Of a DNA stretch of 64,000 nt, positions 27,571 to 36,178 are shown piece after piece (the first letter of the stretch is position 1; each line of letters opens with the position of its first letter). Source of the DNA: Desulfobacterales bacterium (GTDB lineage: Bacteria > Desulfobacterota > Desulfobacteria > Desulfobacterales > SpSt-501); NCBI GenBank assembly GCA_030834695.1, contig JAUQXK010000111.1, forward strand, positions 1-64,000, given 5' to 3'. The notes under the pieces were generated by a model, which did not search any database, was not told the DNA's origin, and saw only the letters and a list, made by a program, of their open reading frames with translations. A program made the translations under genes and the position numbers.

Positions 27571-29463
27571 GTGGATCTCGTGGATCTCGGGGTGTACCAT
27601 CATTTAAAAACCCTCCGCACGGAACTGCCCCGGCTGGCGGATTTGCTGAAGCTGGAGGGCGGACCGGAGCTTGCCTCCTGGTGCAAGATCGTGGACCTGC
27701 GGCTGCTGACCCGGTTCGATCCCCGGTTCCCGCCGGTCGCCGCGATTTGCGGGGGCGGTTCGGCGGGCAAGTCCACGCTTTTCAATTCACTGCTCGAAGG
27801 CCGATTTGCACCCACCGGCGGGCGGGCCGGCATGAATCGGCGGGTCTTGTTCTCCGTCCCGGAGCGCCTGACGGAGCAAACCCGGCTCATCGCCGCCCTG
27901 CTGGAGCCTTTTGCGGCCGATCCCGAGCCGCTCGAAAACCCGGAAGACCTGCTGCAGCCCGGCGGGCCGCTTTACCTCAAGACCCGGCCGGGGCGCTTCG
28001 ACCTCATCCTCATGGACACCCCGGACTTCGATACCGGTGCGGGCGGCCGTTATGCCAATCGCCCGAGCGCCCAGGGCGCCCTCGAGGCCGCCGATCTGCT
28101 GATCTACGTTTTCACCAATTCCAATTACAACAACCGCGACAACACCGATTTCATCGCCCGCATGCTCACCGGCATCGGCCGGCGCAAGTGTTTCCTGGTG
28201 TACCGCTGCTACCCGAGTTTCACGGCCGACGAGGTGACCGAGCATGCCAGGACCGTGGCGCGCAACATTTACGGCGCCGACGCCGAACGTTATGTGCTGG
28301 GGATCTTTCGCGCCGATGAGGACAACCGCATCGCCACCGGTGAACGCTTTATCGCTCTGCGGCCGGTGGACCCGCAGGGGCGCTCCTTTGCAGAGACCCT
28401 GAACGGGCTCGACGTCCAGCAGCTGCGCAGCGAGCTGCACGCCGACGTCTTGAGGGATGCCCTGCGCGACGCCCGCGATATGCTGGCCCGCGCACGGAGT
28501 TCACAGGCGGAGCTGCGCCGGTATGCCGACGGACTGCACGCGCTGCAGAACGGCTGTCTCCGGGAAGCGCTGCGCTACTTCCCCATGGATCGGGTGATGC
28601 GGCGGTTCGCCAAAATCTGGGCGGCCAGCGACCCGCCGGCGGTCAGGCTCATGCGGCGGACCGGCAGTTTGATCGAGTTTCCGCTCAAGGCCGTGATCGG
28701 CGCGGCCGGATGGGCCCGGGAGAAGCTCTCGGGCGAACCGCCGCCGGAGAAGCCTTCCGAATCGTTTGCCCGCAAACTGGAGGAGAACCTCGTCAGCGCG
28801 GCCACCACCTTGCACCAGCAGCTGCTGAGCCCGCGGGTATCGGGGTCGGCGGCCGATCGCGAACGGAAGCCTGCCGCCGGGGATGCGTTCGACACGGTGA
28901 AGGCGCATCCGGCGGCGGGGCCGGCCCAGGACTGGCTCCGGAAAAAGGAGTTCCATCCCATGCTGCAGGCCGTGCTCGCGCGCCAGGCGGAGATCGGCGA
29001 TGTCGGCGGCGATATGGAGCGCGAGCTGCGCGGTCTGGCCGATCATTTCCGCAGCCGGATGGGGCTGTGGGACAAGGTCGGGCAAACTTTTTGGGCCTTC
29101 CTGAACGTCCTGCCGGCCGCCGCCGCCGTGACCTACGTGCTGTCCACCGGGGACCCGGTCGGCGGCGCTGCCGTCAAGGTCAAGTTGGCCGGCCTTTTCG
29201 GTCTGAAGGACTTTTACGCCCTGGTGGCCATCCCCGTCACCCGCGGCATGAAGAAAGCCGATCAGAGACAGCTCCAGGCCATGCTCGGCCCCATCGCGCA
29301 GACCTGGTTCGACTGCAAGCTGAAAAATGTCCAGATGATTTTCGAGCAGGAGATCTCCGGCGACTTGCTGCAGACGGTGGCGCGGACCGGGGCCGAGGCC
29401 GAGCGGAGCATCGCCGCCGTGGAAGCGGCCCTCGCATCCGCTGCGAAAGGAGCCATGCGGTGA
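27571..29463 (+). CDS. Dynamin-like GTPase, first of a tandem pair
   Basis: A 630-aa GTPase-domain protein. Walker A/G1 is GGGSAGKS at residues 61-68, a conserved-looking Thr-containing segment follows, and the G3 region reads LILMDTPDFDTGAGG near residue 148, with the DTPD form of dynamin-related and YfjP-like GTPases. The G4 NKxD motif is degenerate (FLVYRCYPS). The C-terminal two thirds is helical; AFLNVLPAAAAVTYVLSTGD near residue 510 is hydrophobic and may bind membrane. GTG 27571 follows GAGGG. It ends with a GTGA overlap onto the second GTPase gene, so the two are translationally coupled and probably form a heteromer, like other paired bacterial dynamins (inference). Confidence 0.82.
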   Translation: MDLVDLGVYHHLKTLRTELPRLADLLKLEGGPELASWCKIVDLRLLTRFDPRFPPVAAICGGGSAGKSTLFNSLLEGRFAPTGGRAGMNRRVLFSVPERLTEQTRLIAALLEPFAADPEPLENPEDLLQPGGPLYLKTRPGRFDLILMDTPDFDTGAGGRYANRPSAQGALEAADLLIYVFTNSNYNNRDNTDFIARMLTGIGRRKCFLVYRCYPSFTADEVTEHARTVARNIYGADAERYVLGIFRADEDNRIATGERFIALRPVDPQGRSFAETLNGLDVQQLRSELHADVLRDALRDARDMLARARSSQAELRRYADGLHALQNGCLREALRYFPMDRVMRRFAKIWAASDPPAVRLMRRTGSLIEFPLKAVIGAAGWAREKLSGEPPPEKPSESFARKLEENLVSAATTLHQQLLSPRVSGSAADRERKPAAGDAFDTVKAHPAAGPAQDWLRKKEFHPMLQAVLARQAEIGDVGGDMERELRGLADHFRSRMGLWDKVGQTFWAFLNVLPAAAAVTYVLSTGDPVGGAAVKVKLAGLFGLKDFYALVAIPVTRGMKKADQRQLQAMLGPIAQTWFDCKLKNVQMIFEQEISGDLLQTVARTGAEAERSIAAVEAALASAAKGAMR

Positions 29464-31220
29464 AGCCGCTGGAACATCAGAAGGCGGCGCTCAGGGCCGT
29501 CGGGCGCATCGAGGGCCTCAGCGCCGAGATCGAGCTGCTGAAAGACCGGCTGGCGGCGGTGCCGCTCTGGCGCCCCGCCGCCGGCCTTGCCCGGCAGTGC
29601 GACGAAGCACTCAAGATGATCCGCGGAATCCGCATGCGGCTGGAACGCAACCTCGTGGTCACCGTCATCGGGCCGTCCGGGTCCGGGAAATCCACGCTGG
29701 TCAATGCCTTGGCCGGAGGGGATGACGTGTCGCCGGCCGGCCGCCAGCGGCCGACCACGGGCAGGCTGATCGTGCTGGGCGCCGGGGGCGAGGATGCCGC
29801 GGAGCTGGCGCACGACCTGGGCGGGGATTCCGTCGAGATCAAAGCGGTCCCCGCTCGAAGTTTTCCGCCGGGGCTGTGCCTGATCGACACCCCGGACACG
29901 GACAGCACGGCCTTCCCCGAGCATATCCCGGCGCTTGAACGCGTCATCGCCCAGTCGGACGTGCTCGTCTGCGTATTCGACGCCGAAAACCCCAAGCGGC
30001 GGGATCACGCCGATTTTCTGGCGCCGTTTGTCCGGCGGTTCGACGGTGAATCGCTGCTGGCGGTGCTGAACAAATGCGACCGGTTGGATGCGGATGAACT
30101 CCGCTCCCGGATTCTGCCCGATTTCCGGGAGTACATCCGGTCGGCCTGGAAGGGGGCGGTGGATCAGGCGCTGTGCCTCAGCGCCCGGCGTCATGTCCGG
30201 GAGCCGGACTGGGACCCGTCGGCGCCGCCGCGTCATGACGTCGATCAGTTTGAAGAGCTGCGCGATCGGGTGTTCGGGCCGGCGGGCCGCGGCCGCCTCG
30301 TGATCGACCGCCGCGTGGAGAACGCGCGGCAGCTGCACGCCGTCGTCCTGGGCGAAGCCGGCCGGGAGCTCGCAGCGGATCGCGAAACGCTCACCGCCGC
30401 ACGCCAAACCCTTGGGCGGGTTCTGATGGATGCCATGACGGCGGCCGCCGCTGCGGTGCGGGATCAGGGCTCGGTGAGCGGGGGCAGTCTGGGCGCTGCG
30501 GTTTACCAGCGGCTTTGCATGCGCTGGATCGGTCCGGTGGGATGGATGCTGGCCGTGTGGACGCGCCTGGTGGCCATCGGAAGCAGCATCGCCGCAATGC
30601 TTCGCCTCGGCCGCTCGTCCGACGGATCGTTTTCGAGCCGGCGGTCAAATCGATCGGCGTCCGCCGGCGCGATCGCAGCGGCGCTGCGGCGGTACCGCCT
30701 CGCAATGGTCGGTGGCTGGCCGGAGGTGGCCGAGCAACTGGTCCGCGGGCGTTTCGATGCGACCGTGCGCAACCTCGACACGGCGGCGACATCGGCCGCT
30801 CGGTTCGAAGAGCAGCTGGCAAGCCTTTGGGACCGAGCCATCGACCAGGAGGTCGATGCCATGGCCCGGCGCCTGGGGGGGGTGTGGCTGCAGTCCCTGA
30901 TCAACACCCCGGTCCTCGGCATACTGGGCTACATCGGGTGGGTCACGGTGCAGACTTTTTTCAGCGCGGATTACCTCAGCGGAGATTATTTCCTGCATGC
31001 GTTCTGGGTCATCGCCATTGCGCTGCTGCTGAGCTTTTTTGCGCTCCAGGCGATCGTCCGGATGACGGCGAGCCCTGAACGCATTATGAAGCGCGCTTTC
31101 GATCGACTGCAAAAGGAGGTTGCGGATCTGGACGGGCTGGCAGGGCACCCCCTGCAGACGCAACTGGAGGCCGTTCTGCACTTGGCCGCGGCCGCTTCCG
31201 GCGGGCAGGCCTCCGCTTAA
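29460..31220 (+). CDS. Membrane-anchored dynamin-like GTPase, second of the pair
   Basis: A 586-aa GTPase with complete motifs: G1 GPSGSGKS at residues 71-78, G3 DTPDTD at 143-148, G4 NKCD at 204-207 and a G5-like CLSAR. Its C-terminal part carries a hydrophobic stretch near residue 365 (WIGPVGWMLAVWTRLVAI) and two good transmembrane helices around residues 483-503 and 512-532 (FLHAFWVIAIALLLSFFALQ), so it should be an inner-membrane protein. The GTG start overlaps the preceding stop as GTGA. The split of a degenerate and a complete GTPase suggests one regulatory and one catalytic subunit. Possible roles are membrane remodelling or stress protection; none is proven here. Confidence 0.82.
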   Translation: MKPLEHQKAALRAVGRIEGLSAEIELLKDRLAAVPLWRPAAGLARQCDEALKMIRGIRMRLERNLVVTVIGPSGSGKSTLVNALAGGDDVSPAGRQRPTTGRLIVLGAGGEDAAELAHDLGGDSVEIKAVPARSFPPGLCLIDTPDTDSTAFPEHIPALERVIAQSDVLVCVFDAENPKRRDHADFLAPFVRRFDGESLLAVLNKCDRLDADELRSRILPDFREYIRSAWKGAVDQALCLSARRHVREPDWDPSAPPRHDVDQFEELRDRVFGPAGRGRLVIDRRVENARQLHAVVLGEAGRELAADRETLTAARQTLGRVLMDAMTAAAAAVRDQGSVSGGSLGAAVYQRLCMRWIGPVGWMLAVWTRLVAIGSSIAAMLRLGRSSDGSFSSRRSNRSASAGAIAAALRRYRLAMVGGWPEVAEQLVRGRFDATVRNLDTAATSAARFEEQLASLWDRAIDQEVDAMARRLGGVWLQSLINTPVLGILGYIGWVTVQTFFSADYLSGDYFLHAFWVIAIALLLSFFALQAIVRMTASPERIMKRAFDRLQKEVADLDGLAGHPLQTQLEAVLHLAAAASGGQASA

Positions 31221-31498
31221 GCCGGTTTCAGCTTGCCTTTGCGGTCCGCCTCCATCTGTTGGATCATCGCCACCCGTGCGAGCACTTCTTGGGTCGCCAT
31301 GGGGCGCTCCTCGAATTTGCCGCACCAGTTCCGGTCCGCCGTGACGGGCCAAACCGCATAACGAATCGTTACCGTAGAGGCCGCATCGATCAATTCGGGA
31401 TGCGGCGCGTTGCGATGGCATTCCCCGACCAGACCGCTGTCGGTGCCGCCGGTTTCCATCCAGTACTTGCATTTCTCGCAGATCTGATTCTCTTCCAT
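31217..31498 (-). CDS. Small Cys-motif protein, probably metal-binding
   Basis: A 93-aa protein with MEENQICEKCKYWMETGG, then GECHRNAPHP and WPVTADRNWCGKFEER. The pattern CxxCxYW, GxCxRxxPHP and DWCGKF/NWCGKF is shared by a group of small uncharacterised proteins and looks like a zinc or iron-sulfur site made of four cysteines. Function unknown. GGAAATGA precedes the ATG at 31498. Its stop overlaps that of the convergent GTPase gene by 4 bp. Confidence 0.7.
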   Translation of the reverse strand: MEENQICEKCKYWMETGGTDSGLVGECHRNAPHPELIDAASTVTIRYAVWPVTADRNWCGKFEERPMATQEVLARVAMIQQMEADRKGKLKPA

Positions 31499-31601
31499 AC
31501 CGGTTCATTTCCTAAATCTGAATGTCGTAACCAACACGGGTTTTCAATCCGCTGTCCTGGCACGTATTTCGGTCGCTTCGGCGGAAATCTTTAGGCATAA
31601 T

Positions 31602-33371
31602 TCAGCGGCGGCGGAGATAGCTGTTGTACTCCGCGGCGCTACGCTCCCAGGCGAAGTTCCTTTGAATGTGGGCAATGCCCTTGACCAGCATCGTGAAATA
31701 AGGCTGGGCCCCGCTCGCATCGACGGGCCGGCGATAGATCTCAATGGCGTCGGTCAGCGCCCGCTCCAGCGAACGGGCCATTTCCATAAAAAGTCCGTAA
31801 GCCCTGCGCTCGGCGACCCGGTCCCCGTCCGGCCGGGAGAGATAGCCGGCGGCATTGAAGGCTCTCCAGTCGCCGACGATGTCCGTGATGTCGTCCGGCT
31901 CGCGATACAGCAATCCGGTTGCCGCGGCGGACATGGGGTGCCAGCGGTCGGCGCGGCGCTCGACACTGGGGGTGAACGACGGGATCGATCGCAGCGGCAC
32001 GATCTGCTGGAGCAATCCGCCGGTTGCCCGGCCGATGCCGACCGCGCCGTTCAGGTAGAATTCATTCGCCATGCCGAACGGTTCATAAAAGGAGGGCATG
32101 ACGCCGAACGCGGCACCCTGGAGCGCGGCCAGATACCCTTCCTGGAAGATGAACGGCAACACCAGAATGTTGGCCGGATAGGCGCTTGCGAGGGAACGCA
32201 GGAAGGCCAGCCCCTCGCGCCCCTCGTCCCCCGGTATCGGGAAAAAGAGGAACTGCGCCCGGGCATCGTTGCCGGGCTTCTGCAGAAAGGCGCGAATCGC
32301 CTCAGCCGCAACGTCGTAACCTTTCTGCCGTGGATCGTCCCGGCCGGCCAGCACGAACCAGGGCAGGTTACCCGGATTCCTCGCCATCTCGACGAAACGG
32401 GCGATGTTACCCCAGACCGGTCGTCTCTCTTCGTCGGGGGCGAATCGCTCAAGGGCCGTCAAACAGGCTGCTTTCTGCTTGGATTTCCACCCGCGCAAGC
32501 CTGCGTCATCCAGCTGCCGCACGTCCGCCGACACGGCTTCCTCCGGAACGGATAAGGCCGTGAAAGGGCCGTTGTCCACGCCGATCAAACGCGGCGGCGT
32601 GAGCTCGCCCTGCAGGTGGTCGGCCATGATGCGCGACTGAAAAAGGTCCTCGGTCAAATCCCGTGCGAACTGCTTCGAGACGGTGAAGAGCGGCCTTTCG
32701 AGCAAGGGGATGGCTCGGCCCAGCATCGTGGCCCGATTCGCCGCGGCCGGCACGTCGTCCGGATTGATGCCGAACGCCCGCAAATCCTCCGGCGTGACGG
32801 GCCCGTTGTCGTAGCTGTTGTGCAGCGTGAGAAAAAGCCGCAGGCCGCCCGGCCGGTTCGGACCCGTGAGCGCCAGCGCGGCGCTGGCCGCCTGCCAATC
32901 CTGGAGAATCAGCGTCCATTCGGCGGCAGCTCCCAGTTCGCGCAGCGCGCGCGCGACGGCGGCCCCGAAAAAAAGCGAGTCCCGACGCAGTATCGCGCCC
33001 TGTTCGGTTGAATGGCTGCCGACGTCGTAGGGGTGTTTCCGGCCGCCGAAGAACCGCTCGTCCGCGCGCGAGGTGCGCCGGCCCTCCGGCAGGCGGTAGG
33101 CGGACGCGTCGAGAAAAAACCAGGGCCAGCGGTCGTCATGGCGGCGGATCCTCACCGTGACGGAATCTTCAAAGAACGGCACCGTAATGTCGCCGACCGG
33201 CCGCACCGGGAGGCTGCGGGTTTCAGGGATTCGGTAATGAAACGGGGTTATGACGGAGGTCGCTAGGCCGGAAGCCCTGCACAGATAGGCCGGCAAATGG
33301 TTCATCACGGCCGTGATGCCGCCGCAGCGGGCGTAGCGTGTCTCGTAGCTTACCAGAAGCAGCTCCCTCAT
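31602..33371 (-). CDS. Glycogen-synthase-like glycosyltransferase (GT5-type)
   Basis: A 589-aa GT-B enzyme resembling starch/glycogen synthase. The N-terminal half starts MRELLLVSYETRYARCGGIT, with the GGI loop in place of the KxGGL of GlgA; LILQDWQAASAALALTG and FLTLHNSYDNG follow, matching the HDWQ and TIHN regions of the family. The C-terminal half has FVLAGRDDPRQKGYDVAAEA and the donor-site segment GVMPSFYEPFGMANEFYLNG. It could make a glucan or modify a sugar with an unusual acceptor; no other glycogen gene is nearby. A full AAGGAGG precedes ATG 33371. Confidence 0.78.
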   Translation of the reverse strand: MRELLLVSYETRYARCGGITAVMNHLPAYLCRASGLATSVITPFHYRIPETRSLPVRPVGDITVPFFEDSVTVRIRRHDDRWPWFFLDASAYRLPEGRRTSRADERFFGGRKHPYDVGSHSTEQGAILRRDSLFFGAAVARALRELGAAAEWTLILQDWQAASAALALTGPNRPGGLRLFLTLHNSYDNGPVTPEDLRAFGINPDDVPAAANRATMLGRAIPLLERPLFTVSKQFARDLTEDLFQSRIMADHLQGELTPPRLIGVDNGPFTALSVPEEAVSADVRQLDDAGLRGWKSKQKAACLTALERFAPDEERRPVWGNIARFVEMARNPGNLPWFVLAGRDDPRQKGYDVAAEAIRAFLQKPGNDARAQFLFFPIPGDEGREGLAFLRSLASAYPANILVLPFIFQEGYLAALQGAAFGVMPSFYEPFGMANEFYLNGAVGIGRATGGLLQQIVPLRSIPSFTPSVERRADRWHPMSAAATGLLYREPDDITDIVGDWRAFNAAGYLSRPDGDRVAERRAYGLFMEMARSLERALTDAIEIYRRPVDASGAQPYFTMLVKGIAHIQRNFAWERSAAEYNSYLRRR

Positions 33372-33486
33372 CCCTATCCCTCCTTCCGCCAAGCTTGATC
33401 AGGAACGACGCATGTTTTTCCTCAACGCATCGGTGAAACTGGCCGATACCATCATTGAGCTAACGCCAACCGGTTAATTGTTCCAG

Positions 33487-33906
33487 ATGAATCGACGCTT
33501 GCGGTTCCCATTGCCGACGAACCATCGCATTTACATGAGCCGCTCAGGTTTTACGCTGATCGAGCTCATTGCCGTTCTGGCCATCCTCGCGGTACTGGCG
33601 TCGCTCTCCATTCCCCGTTTTATCGAAGTCGACACCAATGCCGGCCGGCAGGCGCTCGCGTCGTCGGTTGCTGAGCTCAACAGCCGGGAAAGCCTGACCT
33701 GGTCTCAGGTCAAACTCTCCTCAACCGGTTGGATCGACGATGCCGGAGTGTTTTCACAGATGGGCACCGATCTTGGTGCGGACTTCCGCTGGACCCCCTC
33801 GCCGGCCATCGACGGCGGCAATCTGCATTTCAAAGAACAGATTCTAAGGCTGGAACGGGAAGCATCGCTCTCCACGCGTGCAGGCAAATGGAAAGAAAAG
33901 AAGTGA
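33487..33906 (+). CDS. Orphan type II/IV pseudopilin-like protein
   Basis: A 139-aa protein with a class III prepilin signal: basic leader, Gly, then FTLIELIAVLAILAVLASLS with the conserved Glu at mature position 5. It would be cleaved and N-methylated by a prepilin peptidase and built into a pseudopilus or pilus. After the N-terminal helix comes a short soluble domain without the usual C-terminal disulfide cysteines. ATG 33535 (MSRSG leader) is an equally likely start; neither has a good ribosome site. No secretion or pilus genes lie nearby, which is unusual. Confidence 0.8.
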   Translation: MNRRLRFPLPTNHRIYMSRSGFTLIELIAVLAILAVLASLSIPRFIEVDTNAGRQALASSVAELNSRESLTWSQVKLSSTGWIDDAGVFSQMGTDLGADFRWTPSPAIDGGNLHFKEQILRLEREASLSTRAGKWKEKK

Positions 33907-33920
33907 CGATCGCAGCGAAC

Positions 33921-34334
33921 CTAAATGGACCGGAATCCTTTGTAAGTTCTCTGAAAGCTTGATTTGCGGTTGCGGATGAAATCGGCAAAATCCCAATCCG
34001 ACCGGTCGAGCCGATCCATGAACTCCGGTTGCACCACATACACTCCTGCCGGCAGCAGCGCCCCGTCGGCCAGCTCGACCTGAACGAGCCGACGGGCATA
34101 CATCGCGCCCTCGAATCGGTCCAGCCGGTCCCATGCCGGCGGCGGCACATCCCGGTAGACCACACCCTCGACCCGGCCCTCTGGGTCGGGAATCAGGCCG
34201 GGATAAGGCTCCCCTTTGACAGCCCGTCGACTGTAGCCTTTCAGGGCCCCTGGCATCGAAAAAAGGCTCAACCCCGATACGGCCTGCATGATGTCGTTGC
34301 ACATCAGCGTCCCGTAGGCAAATAGGTTCTTCAT
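33921..34334 (-). CDS. Gamma-glutamylcyclotransferase-like (AIG2/GGCT fold) protein
   Basis: A 137-aa protein starting MKNLFAYGTLMCNDIMQAVS, the YGTL substrate-binding loop of the GGCT fold, and with VEGVVYRDVPPPAWDRLDRF followed by EGAMYARRLVQVEL, where the Glu of the DxxEG-like segment is the usual catalytic acid. Such enzymes cyclise gamma-glutamyl amines or amino acids to 5-oxoproline. The substrate is unknown. It follows a DUF488 gene on the same strand and may be in its operon. Confidence 0.85.
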   Translation of the reverse strand: MKNLFAYGTLMCNDIMQAVSGLSLFSMPGALKGYSRRAVKGEPYPGLIPDPEGRVEGVVYRDVPPPAWDRLDRFEGAMYARRLVQVELADGALLPAGVYVVQPEFMDRLDRSDWDFADFIRNRKSSFQRTYKGFRSI

Positions 34335-34362
34335 AATCGCACCCAGACCGAACCGATGGCCT

Positions 34363-34749
34363 TCACTCGATCCTCGCGCCTTTCTGAACCAGGAGTTCGC
34401 GCAGCACCGAGCGATGGCAGTGGGCTTCGTCGGCGCAGTAGCACCCCACCGATAAATTGGTGTGGCGGGAAAGCGCCGCCAACAGATCGAGTGCATGGTT
34501 TGCCGCGGGCGCCGCCATTTCGCTCCGGTATTTCCGGACGAAGGCGGACCATTGCGCCGGCGTAGCGGCCCCCTGCCCTATTTTCATGGTTTCCACGCTT
34601 GGCGCAAGGTTCGGAAACCATACATCGTACCAATTTTGGGAAGAGAACTCGGATTTGGGAACGCCTCGGGGCGGGCGGCGAACCGTTCCGATGCGTATGC
34701 CTTCGTCTGCAAGCCTCGGACTGCCAAGTCTCACAATACGGATGGTCAT
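34363..34749 (-). CDS. DUF488 family protein
   Basis: A 128-aa DUF488-type protein (YeaO-like). The N-terminal strand reads MTIRIVRLGSPRLADEGIRI, LAPSVETMKIG sits mid-chain, and the C-terminal signature is NLSVGCYCADEAHCHRSVLR with closely spaced Cys and His. The function of the family is not established. A GAGG site precedes ATG 34749, which lies eight bases after the stop of the B3/B4-domain gene; the two are cotranscribed. Confidence 0.83.
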   Translation of the reverse strand: MTIRIVRLGSPRLADEGIRIGTVRRPPRGVPKSEFSSQNWYDVWFPNLAPSVETMKIGQGAATPAQWSAFVRKYRSEMAAPAANHALDLLAALSRHTNLSVGCYCADEAHCHRSVLRELLVQKGARIE

Positions 34750-34757
34750 CGGGCCTC

Positions 34758-35465
34758 CTAACTGCCCATGGATGGAAGATCTGGGTGCGGACGAGCACCA
34801 ATGATTTGCAGGGTGCGTACCGCAGCGTCGGGCGACACGACCCTCACGTAGTCGCGGATATCTTCGAGGTGCGCCCGGACCGCCGCAGCCGATATCCCGG
34901 CCGGAGCATATACGGCAAACAGGACATTGCGCGTCTCGGCACGGATCTGCGTGCGCCGGTCCGGGCCGTAGACGATGCTGGAGATCACGCCGGATCGATC
35001 CGCCATGAGCATATCGTTGGCTTTCAACACCTGTTCCTGTCCGCGCAGGAGCGTATAGCGCTCACTGCCGCCGGCGACGCTCAGCGTCACCGGCGGATCC
35101 AACCGGTCGAAATCATGCCCGGCGGTCAGGAGCAGATTCTTGACTTCGGCCATGAACATGGCTTCCACCAAAGCGGCGACGTTGGGGATTGACTTGCCCT
35201 TGAAGACGATCGATTCGAGCTGGGCCTGGACGTGATAGGTCTTCTTGAACTGCTTGTAGTAGGCCGTGTAAGCCGGGATGGCCGAGAACGTTTCGAGAAC
35301 CTTGCGGTCTTTTCCGGCAAACTGAGCCTGTAATCGGCTTTCCAGGCCTTGTTTCAGGCGTCCCAATTCAGGATGGGTGTCGGGGTTGTCGACGAATTGC
35401 ATCACCAGGATGCCGGCATGGGCATCCGGATAGGCCGCCTTCCAAGCTTCCGTGACGTTGAACAT
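34758..35465 (-). CDS. B3/B4 tRNA-binding-domain protein
   Basis: A 235-aa protein matching the B3/B4 domain of phenylalanyl-tRNA synthetase beta, found free in many bacteria and thought to act on mischarged tRNA or a related substrate. Seen: FKGKSIPNVAALVEAMFMAE (the core KSIPxV motif), then LRGQEQVLKANDMLMADRSG and SSIVYGPDRRTQI. The N-terminal 80 residues are helical. A good promoter lies about 50 bp upstream. It heads the run with DUF488 and GGCT-like genes. Confidence 0.82.
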   Translation of the reverse strand: MFNVTEAWKAAYPDAHAGILVMQFVDNPDTHPELGRLKQGLESRLQAQFAGKDRKVLETFSAIPAYTAYYKQFKKTYHVQAQLESIVFKGKSIPNVAALVEAMFMAEVKNLLLTAGHDFDRLDPPVTLSVAGGSERYTLLRGQEQVLKANDMLMADRSGVISSIVYGPDRRTQIRAETRNVLFAVYAPAGISAAAVRAHLEDIRDYVRVVSPDAAVRTLQIIGARPHPDLPSMGS

Positions 35466-35512
35466 GGCTGATGCTTTCTTGGAAAATCGCGTGGTTGTTG
35501 GATCTGGGCGAG

Positions 35513-35541
35513 ACTATAGCGGGAGTGCTCACGCATGGCAA
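35513..35541 (-). promoter_or_regulatory. Predicted sigma70-type promoter for the B3/B4-domain gene
   Basis: On the minus strand TTGCCA (35541-35536), a 17-bp spacer and TATAGT (35518-35513) give a near-consensus promoter, 48 bp before the start at 35465. It probably drives the B3/B4, DUF488 and GGCT-like genes together. Confidence 0.65.
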
Positions 35542-35674
35542 GATTTGAACGATAAACGGATGTGCGAACCAACACGTTGACGGCGCACAACCGCGACAGA
35601 ATGCTGGAGACCATTATGGCGGTATTCAGCTCACTCATGCCCCATACTGAATTCTACGCCTCAACTCCCGACCA

Positions 35675-36178
35675 CTATCTCTCCGATTGAAAGATCCGCT
35701 CGAACCATTGAATGGTCGCCTCGTCGGCGATGCCCAGGCGGCGGGCGACGGCTGGGGAGAAGACCTTGAAGTTGGCGGTGGCGCGGGCGCAGGCGTCGCC
35801 GCGCGGGTCATAAATCACGCCCTCGGTGATGGCGTCATTTTTCCCGTCCACCTCCCGCACACGGGCCTCGGCCCGCAACGCACGACCCACCGGCACCGGC
35901 TTAACGAACTCCACCGTCAGCGTGCGGGTCAGGGCGATGCGCTTCAGCAGGTGGATGGCCGACCAGCTCATGGTCTCGTCCAGAATGGTGGTGAGCACGC
36001 CGCCGTGGACGATGTTGCTCCAGCCGCAGAGATGCTCGGGCACCTCCAACTGCGAATAAACCGCCGCGCCGTCCGTGAGAAACTTCATCTGCAGGCCGGA
36101 AGGGTTCGTCGGGCTGCAGCCGAAGCAGTTATGGTTGCGGCTGCTTGGAAGTTCTCTTAGTTTTTTGGGTGGGTTCAT
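35675..36178 (-). CDS. PaaI-type hotdog thioesterase
   Basis: A 167-aa hotdog-fold protein likely to hydrolyse acyl-CoA or acyl-ACP thioesters. The N-terminus has NHNCFGCSPTNPSGLQMKF, a Cys-rich lead-in common to this subgroup, and the catalytic helix segment is NIVHGGVLTTILDETMSW. Its ATG lies inside the end of the HtrA-TPR gene, overlapping by 50 bp in another frame; no later start would keep the CFGC segment, so the overlap seems real. Substrate unknown. Confidence 0.85.
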   Translation of the reverse strand: MNPPKKLRELPSSRNHNCFGCSPTNPSGLQMKFLTDGAAVYSQLEVPEHLCGWSNIVHGGVLTTILDETMSWSAIHLLKRIALTRTLTVEFVKPVPVGRALRAEARVREVDGKNDAITEGVIYDPRGDACARATANFKVFSPAVARRLGIADEATIQWFERIFQSER

